From Oscillospiraceae bacterium (GTDB taxonomy: Bacteria > Bacillota > Clostridia > Oscillospirales > Oscillospiraceae), in NCBI GenBank assembly GCA_017458885.1, contig JAFSZQ010000129.1, positions 1 to 11,488 on the forward strand: a DNA stretch of 11,488 bases. The letters are read 5' to 3'. The translations under genes were made by a program, and so were the position numbers. Shown here in pieces: positions 5,074 through 11,082 of this stretch; position 1 is the stretch's first letter; every line of letters begins with the position of its first letter. The notes beneath the pieces are model-generated. The model was not told where the DNA came from, searched no databases, and saw only the letters and a list, made by a program, of their open reading frames with translations.

Positions 5074-6054
5074 ATGTTTGGTTTCGGCGACATGATCCGG
5101 GGGCTGAAGGAGCACCCCAAGACGATCGTATTCACGGAGGGCACGGACGCCCGCATACTCGAGGCGAGCGCGCGGCTGCTGTCCGGCACGTTTTTGAAGC
5201 CCCTGCTCGTCGGCAAGGAGAGCGAGATCTTCGCGGCGGCGGAGGAGGCGGGCTTCAACATCCGCGGCGCGGAGATCGTCGATCCCGACGGCTATCCGAG
5301 GATGGACGAGATGGTGGCGAAGATGGTCGAGCTGCGCAAGGGCAAGATGACCGAGGAGCAGTGCCGCGCCGCGCTCAAGCAGGCGAACTACTTCGGCACG
5401 ATGCTCGTCGCGATGGGCGAGGCGGACTGCCTGCTCGGCGGCGCAACGTATTCGACGGCGGACACCGTGCGCCCCGCGCTCCAGCTCGTCAAGACCAAGG
5501 CGGGCAACAAGATCGTGTCGTCCTGCTTCATCATGGTGCGCGAGCGCGGCACCGGCGAAAACGAAGTCCTCGCCATGGCGGACTGCGCGATCAACATCGA
5601 CCCCACCGAGGACGACCTCGTGGAGATCACGCAGGAGACCGTGCAGTGCGCGCGCGTGTTCGGCGTTGACCCGCGCGTGGCGTTTTTGAGCTACTCGACC
5701 AAGGGCAGCGGCAAGGGCGAGACCGTGGACAAGATGCGCAACGCCTGCGACAAGGCGCGCGCCGCGATGCCCGACGTGCCCATCGACGGCGAGATGCAGT
5801 TCGACGCGGCGACCTCGCCCGTCGTCGCGCGCACAAAACATCTCGACGGCGGCGTGGGCGGCAAGGCGAACGTGTTCATCTTCCCCGACATCAACGCCGG
5901 CAACATCGGCTACAAGATCGCGCAGCGTCTCGGAGGCTTCGACGCCTACGGCCCGATCCTGCTGGGTCTGAACGCGCCGATCAACGACCTCTCCCGCGGC
6001 TGCAACGGGCAGGAGGTCTACTCAATGGCGATCATCACCGCGAGCCTTGCGTGA
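5074..6054 (+). CDS. pta: Phosphate acetyltransferase
   Basis: Interconverts acetyl-CoA plus phosphate and acetyl phosphate plus CoA, the first step of ATP-yielding acetate formation in anaerobes. It is 326 aa, the normal size for the short single-domain Pta. Conserved blocks include GGATYSTADTVRPALQLVKT (122-141), SYSTKGSGKG (206-215), DGEMQFDAA (238-246), FPDINAGNIGYKIAQR (270-285) and GLNAPINDLSRGC (298-310). The frame is open far upstream, but the start at 5074 is chosen because GGGAGG lies 9 nt before it, a promoter lies just upstream, and homology begins here (MFGFGDMIRGLKEHP). Acetate kinase is not adjacent; the next gene is convergent on the other strand, so pta is a single-gene unit in this window. 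Phosphate butyryltransferase is a related alternative, but the motifs favour Pta. Confidence 0.93.
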   Translation: MFGFGDMIRGLKEHPKTIVFTEGTDARILEASARLLSGTFLKPLLVGKESEIFAAAEEAGFNIRGAEIVDPDGYPRMDEMVAKMVELRKGKMTEEQCRAALKQANYFGTMLVAMGEADCLLGGATYSTADTVRPALQLVKTKAGNKIVSSCFIMVRERGTGENEVLAMADCAINIDPTEDDLVEITQETVQCARVFGVDPRVAFLSYSTKGSGKGETVDKMRNACDKARAAMPDVPIDGEMQFDAATSPVVARTKHLDGGVGGKANVFIFPDINAGNIGYKIAQRLGGFDAYGPILLGLNAPINDLSRGCNGQEVYSMAIITASLA

Positions 6055-6064
6055 GAGAAAGCAA

Positions 6065-6094
6065 AAAAATCCCCGCCATCCGACGGGGATTTTT
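6065..6094. terminator. Bidirectional terminator between pta and the phosphofructokinase gene
   Basis: AAAAATCCCCG (6065-6075) pairs perfectly with 6084-6094 around an 8-nt loop. The stem ends in a T run on either strand, so it can end both converging transcripts. It starts 10 nt after the pta stop. Confidence 0.9.
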
Positions 6095-6101
6095 CATGCC
6101 G

Positions 6102-7337
6102 TTATGCCAGCACCTTTTTGAGCTTCGCAAACCGCGGCAGCGAATCGACCTTGACCAGCTTCGTCTCGCCCTGGATGAGCGGGAGCGCATAGTCGATGAA
6201 TTCGCGTGTCACGCCGTTGTGCGCCGCGTTGATCCACTCGAGCGGGACCTTCTTCTCGTAGTTCGCCACGTCCGTGAGGTCCAGCAGCTTGGTCTTGCAG
6301 GCGTAGCGGCCGTCCACGGTCTCGCGCTCGAACGCGACCATCTTGTCCGTGACGCCCGCGACGGCGTTTTCCACCGCCGCCTTGCCCGCCATAAAGCTCT
6401 CCTCGACGTCGGTCTGGCTCGCGAGGTGCGCGCCGCAGCGTTGGAGCAGCGACAGCTCGATGCCGCGCACCTTCGCGCCCGTGCGCTCCTTCACGATGTT
6501 CGCCAGCAGCGCCGCGAGGCCGCCGAGCTGCGCGTGACCGAAGCCGTCCGTCGCGCTGGTCTTCGCCTCGGAGACGAAGCTCCCGTCCGCGTAGTGGATG
6601 CCCTCGGACACGGCGACCATGCAGTTGCCGGTCTCCTTGTAGACGCGCTCCACGTCCGCCAAAAACTGCTCCATGTCGAAGTCCGTCTCCGGCAGGTAGA
6701 TGAGATCGGGGCCCGCGCCGTAGGCGCTCGCGAGCGCGGCGGCGGCGGTCAGCCAGCCCGCGTGGCGGCCCATGATCTCGATGATGCAGATCATGCCCTT
6801 GTCGTACACGCGCGCGTCGTGCCAGACCTCCATGCAGCTCGTGGCGATGTACTTCGCGGCGGAGGCAAAGCCCGGGCAGTGGTCGGTGCCGTAGAGGTCG
6901 TTGTCGATGGTCTTCGGCACGCCCATCACGCGGCACTCGTAGCCGACCTTCTGCATATACTTGCTGATCTTGTTGCAGGTGTCCATCGAGTCGTTGCCGC
7001 CGTTGTAGAAGAAGTAGCGCACGTCGTGCTTCTTGAAAACTTCCAGGATGCGCTTGTAGTCCGTGTCGTCCTCGTCGGGGTCTTTCATCTTATAGCGGCA
7101 GGAGCCGAGCGCGCTGGACGGGGTGTAGGGCAGCAGCGCCAGCTCGTCGGGGTCTTCCTGCCCCATGTCGAACAGGCGGTCGTTCAGCACGCCGACGATG
7201 CCGTGCTCCGCGCCGTAGACGTTCGTGATGTTGGGGTCGTCGAGCGCGGTGCGGATGACGCCGTAGGCGCTCGCGTTGATGACGGAGGTCGGCCCGCCGG
7301 ACTGCCCGATGATGCACGCGCCTTTGAGTTCAGCCAT
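6102..7337 (-). CDS. 6-phosphofructokinase, probably pyrophosphate-dependent (PFP)
   Basis: Phosphorylates fructose 6-phosphate to fructose 1,6-bisphosphate, the committed step of glycolysis. It is 411 aa, longer than bacterial ATP-PFK (about 320 aa) and in the range of PPi-type group B enzymes. The phosphoryl-donor site reads GGNDS (113-117) and PKTIDND (141-147). Established work on the family shows that ATP enzymes have Gly at the two diagnostic positions (GGDGS and PGTIDND), while PPi enzymes have Asp and Lys; here they are D116 and K142. The fructose-6-phosphate motif MGRHAGW (189-195) is intact. PPi use would make the step reversible and save ATP. The start ATG follows AAAGGAG by 7 nt. 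It lies 12 nt behind the aldolase gene, whose stop codon overlaps this ribosome binding site, so the two genes form an operon. The donor preference is inferred from these residues only. Confidence 0.93.
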   Translation of the reverse strand: MAELKGACIIGQSGGPTSVINASAYGVIRTALDDPNITNVYGAEHGIVGVLNDRLFDMGQEDPDELALLPYTPSSALGSCRYKMKDPDEDDTDYKRILEVFKKHDVRYFFYNGGNDSMDTCNKISKYMQKVGYECRVMGVPKTIDNDLYGTDHCPGFASAAKYIATSCMEVWHDARVYDKGMICIIEIMGRHAGWLTAAAALASAYGAGPDLIYLPETDFDMEQFLADVERVYKETGNCMVAVSEGIHYADGSFVSEAKTSATDGFGHAQLGGLAALLANIVKERTGAKVRGIELSLLQRCGAHLASQTDVEESFMAGKAAVENAVAGVTDKMVAFERETVDGRYACKTKLLDLTDVANYEKKVPLEWINAAHNGVTREFIDYALPLIQGETKLVKVDSLPRFAKLKKVLA

Positions 7338-7349
7338 GATCGTTCTCCT

Positions 7350-8336
7350 TTACGCCTTGCCGTTGCAGCCGAGCACGTCCGTGATCTTGTGCGCGACCAT
7401 CGCCTTGATCGCCTCGCGGCCGGGCTTGAGGTACTGGCGCGGGTCGAAGTGGTCGGGATGCTCCGCAAAGTGCTCGCGGATGCACGCGGTCAGCGCGAGG
7501 CGCAGGTCGGAGTCGATGTTGATCTTGCACACCGCCATCTCCGCCGCCTTGCGGAGCTGGGATTCGGGGATGCCGACGGCGTCGGGCATCCTGCCGCCGT
7601 ACTTGTTGATGGTGTCCACGAACTCCTGCGGGACGCTGGATGAGCCGTGCAGCACGATGGGGAACCCGGGCAGGCGCCGCGCGACCTCCTCGAGGATGTC
7701 GAAGCGCAGCGGCGGCGGGACGAGCTTGCCGGTCTCGGGGTCGCGGGTGCACTGGGCGGCGGTGAACTTGTACGCGCCGTGGCTCGTGCCGATGGCGATG
7801 GCGAGCGAATCGCAGCCCGTGCGCTCGACGAACTCCTGCACGTCCTCGGGACGGGTGTAGGAGCTGTCCTCGGCGCTGACGTTGACCTCGTCCTCCACGC
7901 CCGCGAGCGTGCCCAGCTCCGCCTCGACGACCACGCCGTGGTCGTGCGCGTACTCGACGACCTGCTTGGTGATCTTGATGTTGTCCTCGAAGCTCTCGCC
8001 GCTCTTGTCGATCATGACGGAGCTGAAGCCGCCGTCGATGCAGCTTTTGCACAGCTCGAAGCTGTCGCCGTGGTCGAGGTGCACGGCGATGGGCAGGTCA
8101 AAGCCCGCGGTCTGCTCGGCGTCCTCGACCGCCGCCTCGATCAGCTTCATGAGATAGACGTGCTTGGCGTAGCTCCGCGCGCCCTTGGAAACCTGCAAAA
8201 TGAGCGGCGCCTTGAGGTCGATCGCCGCCTCGGTGATGCCCTGGATGATCTCCATGTTGTTCACGTTGAACGCACCGATGGCGTAGCCGCCGCCGTACGC
8301 TTTCTTGAACATTTCGGTCGTAGTCACGATAGCCAT
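7350..8336 (-). CDS. fba: Class II fructose-1,6-bisphosphate aldolase
   Basis: Cleaves fructose 1,6-bisphosphate to dihydroxyacetone phosphate and glyceraldehyde 3-phosphate, using zinc. It is 328 aa. Family sites are visible: VHLDHGD (85-91; D88 general acid/base, H89 zinc), the acidic VVEAELG (136-142), the zinc histidine in GTSHGAYK (H186), VLHGSSSVP (228-236; H230 zinc), and the phosphate-binding KINIDSDLR near 271-279. The start ATG at 8336 has AAAGGAG with 7-nt spacing. It is the first gene of a two-gene glycolytic operon with the phosphofructokinase that makes its substrate. It is transcribed leftward from a promoter near 8388-8415, divergent from the structured RNA. Members that act on tagatose bisphosphate are similar, but the glycolytic neighbour supports fructose bisphosphate. 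Confidence 0.95.
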   Translation of the reverse strand: MAIVTTTEMFKKAYGGGYAIGAFNVNNMEIIQGITEAAIDLKAPLILQVSKGARSYAKHVYLMKLIEAAVEDAEQTAGFDLPIAVHLDHGDSFELCKSCIDGGFSSVMIDKSGESFEDNIKITKQVVEYAHDHGVVVEAELGTLAGVEDEVNVSAEDSSYTRPEDVQEFVERTGCDSLAIAIGTSHGAYKFTAAQCTRDPETGKLVPPPLRFDILEEVARRLPGFPIVLHGSSSVPQEFVDTINKYGGRMPDAVGIPESQLRKAAEMAVCKINIDSDLRLALTACIREHFAEHPDHFDPRQYLKPGREAIKAMVAHKITDVLGCNGKA

Positions 8337-8387
8337 AGTCCTTCTCCTTTGTCGAAATTTGTTTGGAACGATTGGTACATCATGGCT

Positions 8388-8415
8388 ATTGTATCACGAA
8401 ATTTCGGAAAAGCAA
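8388..8415 (-). promoter_or_regulatory. Probable promoter of the fba-phosphofructokinase operon, with spacer dyad
   Basis: On the minus strand: TTGCTT (8415-8410), a 16-bp spacer, TACAAT (8393-8388). The leader is about 45 nt. The spacer contains a perfect 10-bp palindrome, CGAAATTTCG (8397-8406). Its half CGAAATTT recurs downstream at 8353-8360 in the leader. The -35 is weak (3 of 6), so an activator or the dyad-binding protein may matter. Confidence 0.58.
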
Positions 8416-8422
8416 GGGGGAA

Positions 8423-8467
8423 AGTTGGGGCGAACAGTTGGGGAACGCGCGTCGAAGGGTGTCGAAC
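8423..8467. repeat. Helically phased GAA(C/G) repeats between divergent promoters
   Basis: The word GAAC, GAAC, GAAG, GAAC starts at 8432, 8443, 8454 and 8464, that is at 11, 11 and 10 bp steps. The first two lie in a tandem AGTTGGGG(CG)AAC repeat (8423-8435 and 8436-8446); the last two in GTCGAA words at 8451 and 8461. The array lies upstream of both the RNA promoter and the fba promoter. Such spacing puts all sites on one face of the helix, as with direct-repeat sites of OmpR/PhoB-type regulators. Confidence 0.45.
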
Positions 8468-8475
8468 GGTTTTTG

Positions 8476-8504
8476 TTGCAAAATTTGTCGGGTCATGGTA
8501 TCCT
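8476..8504 (+). promoter_or_regulatory. Extended -10 sigma-A promoter of the structured RNA
   Basis: TTGCAA (8476-8481), a 17-bp spacer, TATCCT (8499-8504), with a TGG extension (8496-8498). The predicted start near 8511 coincides with the first base of the long closing stem of the RNA. Confidence 0.65.
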
Positions 8505-8510
8505 GACGAT

Positions 8511-8716
8511 GCCAAACAAACGCCCCAATCATCCAATATACGCTCATCAACGCTTTTTGACGTTGCAGATACGCTTTGCCTTTTTCGGCAAAAACGAAGG
8601 CTCCGTGCCTTCGTGTGTCTGTAAGGGCGTATGGAAGGGGAGTTTGTTTGGCGACAGCTCGGCGGAGCCTGCGTTTTTCAGCGGCGTGGCTTCGGCTGCG
8701 TCGCTTTTTTATTTTT
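8511..8716 (+). ncRNA. Structured non-coding RNA, class not recognised (6S-like closing stem)
   Basis: The RNA should start at 8511 and end at the terminator. Its 5' 16 nt (GCCAAACAAACGCCCC) pair with 8637-8652, with one G-A mismatch. Inside, ATACGC (8538-8543) pairs with GCGTAT (8627-8632). This encloses hairpin CAACG/CGTTG (8548-8565) and an 8-bp stem, CAGATACG (8566-8573) with 8614-8621. That stem carries hairpins TTTGCC/GGCAAA (8575-8592) and GAAGG/CCTTC (8596-8612). G-U wobbles in the 8-bp stem and in the terminator are pairable only on this strand. The loop of the last hairpin lies within AGGCTCCG (8598-8605), which is complementary to CGGAGCCT (8663-8670), a possible pseudoknot. A start-to-end closing stem recalls 6S RNA, but the branching is not typical. 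A leader riboswitch for the gene at 8744 is the alternative; no clear antiterminator was found. Confidence 0.6.
8680..8716 (+). terminator. Strong intrinsic terminator of the structured RNA
   Basis: An 11-bp stem (8680-8690 with 8695-8705) capped by a UUCG tetraloop and followed by TTTTT-A-TTTTT. Three G-U pairs make it pairable on the plus strand only. It lies between the RNA and the ribosome binding site of the 51-aa gene. Confidence 0.88.
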
Positions 8717-8743
8717 ACAAACATCTATGAGGAGGACACGACA

Positions 8744-8899
8744 ATGAATTTCTACAAAGACCTGTATTACAAGCTGTTCGCGGTGGTGGCGGACGCGGTG
8801 GAGTCGCTGGAGCGCGATGAACCGCTCGCCGCAAGAAAGGCGCTGGTCGCGGCGATGCGGGAGGCGGAGGCGCGCGTCGTCTCGGCGGAGGGCGAATAA
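8744..8899 (+). CDS. Small helical protein, 51 aa, unknown function
   Basis: I do not recognise a named family. The start ATG at 8744 follows GGAGG (8731-8735) with 8-nt spacing, so translation is well supported. The peptide begins MNFYKDLYYKLFAVVADAVE and is predicted all-helical: an aromatic amphipathic first helix, a short break near DEPL (25-28), and an Ala/Glu/Arg-rich second helix (RKALVAAMREAEARVV). It could form a two-helix hairpin or a dimer. No signal peptide or transmembrane helix is seen. No promoter is evident after the terminator at 8680-8716, so it may depend on read-through from the structured RNA. Small proteins of this look (short aromatic start, then an Ala/Glu-rich helix ending in E) occur as hypothetical genes in Clostridia and their prophages; that is recollection, not a search. 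Confidence 0.72.
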   Translation: MNFYKDLYYKLFAVVADAVESLERDEPLAARKALVAAMREAEARVVSAEGE

Positions 8900-8903
8900 A
8901 ACA

Positions 8904-8940
8904 AAGCAAACGGCGTCCCGCGAGGGGACGCCGTTTGCTT
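8904..8940. terminator. Bidirectional terminator between the 51-aa gene and the pseudo-ATPase gene
   Basis: A 16-bp perfect stem (8904-8919 with 8925-8940) and a 5-nt loop. The minus-strand tail TTTGCTTTGTTTTATT is T-rich, so it is strongest for the leftward pseudo-ATPase transcript. It begins 4 nt after the stop of the 51-aa gene. Confidence 0.88.
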
Positions 8941-8942
8941 GT

Positions 8943-11048
8943 TCAAAACCTGTCCGCGAACAGCCCGTCGAACAGCGCGGCGAGCGCCCACAGCCCCAGG
9001 AACGCCGCGAGCTTGAGCGGCGTGAACAGCGCGTACGCCGCGGCGAAGCTCAGGTAGAACGCCAGCAGCGTGCCGGAGACCGACGCGGCGAGCGAGAGCA
9101 CGTTGCCCACGCGCGCGGCGCGGCACAGGCGCTTGCCGCCCACCGCCAGCTCCGCGTAGGGCGTCAGCCCCTCGCGGTAGAGCAGCGCGCAGGGCGCTTC
9201 GCCGTCGCCGGTCGAGAGCGCGAGGCGCGTCGAGAGCTGGGGATAGACCGCGTGGGCGTCGGTGCCGAACTTGCGCTTTAAAAGCGCGGGCGTGATGTTG
9301 CCGTCGCGCACGGCGAGCACCGGCGTGATGCGCGCGCGGCGCAGGGCGCGCAGCGCCCAGTCCACGTTCTCCGCCGCCATGTACTTGACCGCGAAGATCG
9401 CGATCAGCACGCCGTCCACGGCGAGGAACACGCCGGTCTGGAGCTTCAGCCCGCTCGGCAGCGTGACGCCCATCTTGCGGCAGAACCCCGCCGTGCCAAA
9501 GAGCACCGTCTCCCCGTGGATCGTGCCGCCGACGCCGCCGTCCTCGTAGAAGTTGAGGTCGGAGAGTGTCTCGAGTTGCCCGCCCTCCTGCGCGAGCAGG
9601 TTGTCGAACAGGCGCGAGAGCCCCGTCTCCGAGGCGTGCGCCATCGTGGCGGCGTAGGAAAAGACCTTGCCGCTCTCCTCGCCGAAAATTTTCAGCCCGC
9701 TCAGCGTCACCGTCCCGGGCGGGAACAGGTCGCTGTCGGTCAGGATGATGCAGTTGCTGCGGCACAGGACCGCGGCGCCGCGGTAGCCTGCCATCGCGCC
9801 GCCGCTCTTGGCAAAGCGCCGCGTCACGCGGCGGAGCGGCAGCGGGTACGCCAGCGGGAACGCCAGCGCGTCCGCGCCCGCGAGGATCGCCGAGAGGTTC
9901 CACGCGAGCATCGCCCACGAGCCCGCCTGCACCGTCGAGAGCACGGAAAAGACCGCCGCGCCCGCGAGGATGACGGGCAGCACAACGGTCTGCCAGCGTC
10001 CGGTCACGTCGTCGCGCTGGGCGAGGGTGGAGAAGCCCGCCGCGCTGCCGTGGCGCTTCGCCGCGCCGCCGGCGGTGGTGGTGACGATGTACGGCGCGTC
10101 GCCGATCGCCGCCACGCGGAACGAGTCGTAGAGCGCGCGGAAGAGCATCGCGCGCCCGTGGAGCGCGCAGGACATCGCGAGCGCCGCGACGGAGTGCAGC
10201 GGCAGCGCGGCGCTTGCGGCGCGCGCGGGAGAGAGCAGCGCGAGCGCCGCGTCCGCGAGCGCGGCGAGGCACAGCAGCGCCGTGAGCAGCTCGTAAGTCA
10301 CCTTGCGCCCCAGCAGCTTTTCCCACGCATAGACGAACACCTCGCGCCCCAGCACGCACACGAGTGCGAGCGCGACGAGGTAGGGCAGGACGTGGAGCAG
10401 CGGCTCCTCGGCGTAGAGCGCGGGCATCCAGCCGAGGCGCTCGACGAGCTGGGGCAGCCACATCAGCAGCGTGACGAGCGCGGACAGCCGCGACGCGCGC
10501 CGCGCGCCCTGCGCCGCGTCGCGGTACTCCGCGACGGTCTCCTCGATGGGCGGCTCCGGCTCCGCGGGCGGCTCCTGACGCGGCGCTTCCCGCGCCGTCT
10601 CGGCGGGCGCGGGCGCGGCGTACAGCTCCTCGGTCTCGGCGAGTTTTTTGCGCGAGAACAGGCCGCGGCGGCGCGGCGCCTCCAGCACGGGCTCCGTCCG
10701 CTGCTCGTCCAGCACGGACTGCACGGTGCGCTCGAGCACCTGCTGCAGACTGTAGCTCTGCGGCGTGTCGAGGGCGGGCACGATGTCCTCGATGGCTTCG
10801 TCCCCGGCTTTCTCCTCGGGGACGTCTTCGTCGTCCTCGACGGGCAGCTCCGGCAGGGGCATCGTCACCGCGGGCTGCGGCGGCGCGTAGTCGACCTCCG
10901 GGACCTTCGGCGCGTTGGAGCCGCCGAACTCGGCAAGGATGCCCTCCAGCGTGAATTCATAGTCCTCGTCCGCGACGCGGGAGGCGTCCTCCAGCAGCAT
11001 TTTGCTGTCGTCGAGGGTCTTTTCAAATTCCAGATCTTTTTCGTCCAT
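8943..11048 (-). CDS. Degenerate (pseudoenzyme) P-type ATPase with long acidic N-terminal extension
   Basis: A 701-aa membrane protein (705 aa if TTG at 11060 is the start; neither start has a strong Shine-Dalgarno; residue numbers follow the longer form). Residues 1-190 are acidic and proline-rich, probably disordered, with GLFSRKKL at 133-140. Hydrophobic segments then lie at about 192-209, 222-239, 256-277, 286-300, 357-377, 383-407, 653-676 and 680-698, matching the 2+2+2+2 layout of P1-type ATPases. The part before the P domain (FPLAYPLPLRR, 401-411) resembles the CPC-ALGLATP region without cysteines. The phosphorylation site is changed: TDSDLFPPGTVTL (441-453) stands where DKTGTLTPGTV is expected. 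The N-domain-like GTIHGETVLFGT (512-523) remains; TGDN is replaced by VRDGN (584-588), while GDGEAPC (618-624) echoes GDGxNDAP. Ion pumping is therefore unlikely; a regulatory, scaffold or sensor role is possible. The rlmB-like gene ends 34 nt upstream, so they share an operon. Confidence 0.8.
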   Translation of the reverse strand: MDEKDLEFEKTLDDSKMLLEDASRVADEDYEFTLEGILAEFGGSNAPKVPEVDYAPPQPAVTMPLPELPVEDDEDVPEEKAGDEAIEDIVPALDTPQSYSLQQVLERTVQSVLDEQRTEPVLEAPRRRGLFSRKKLAETEELYAAPAPAETAREAPRQEPPAEPEPPIEETVAEYRDAAQGARRASRLSALVTLLMWLPQLVERLGWMPALYAEEPLLHVLPYLVALALVCVLGREVFVYAWEKLLGRKVTYELLTALLCLAALADAALALLSPARAASAALPLHSVAALAMSCALHGRAMLFRALYDSFRVAAIGDAPYIVTTTAGGAAKRHGSAAGFSTLAQRDDVTGRWQTVVLPVILAGAAVFSVLSTVQAGSWAMLAWNLSAILAGADALAFPLAYPLPLRRVTRRFAKSGGAMAGYRGAAVLCRSNCIILTDSDLFPPGTVTLSGLKIFGEESGKVFSYAATMAHASETGLSRLFDNLLAQEGGQLETLSDLNFYEDGGVGGTIHGETVLFGTAGFCRKMGVTLPSGLKLQTGVFLAVDGVLIAIFAVKYMAAENVDWALRALRRARITPVLAVRDGNITPALLKRKFGTDAHAVYPQLSTRLALSTGDGEAPCALLYREGLTPYAELAVGGKRLCRAARVGNVLSLAASVSGTLLAFYLSFAAAYALFTPLKLAAFLGLWALAALFDGLFADRF

Positions 11049-11082
11049 ATCCCAAACCAAATCTTTCTGTATTTGGAGTTTG

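Noticed and set aside
6051..7643. 530-codon plus-strand open frame opposite the phosphofructokinase gene
   Set aside because: Runs through the pta/phosphofructokinase terminator and is composed of shadow residues; no start signal.
8324..8392. Upstream open frame in the fba leader overlapping its start
   Set aside because: A short frame beginning MMYQSFQTN has no ribosome binding site of its own and simply runs across the aldolase Shine-Dalgarno.
8463..8476. LexA (DinR) box at CGAACGGTTTTTG
   Set aside because: The right half does not match the required GTTCG-type arm.
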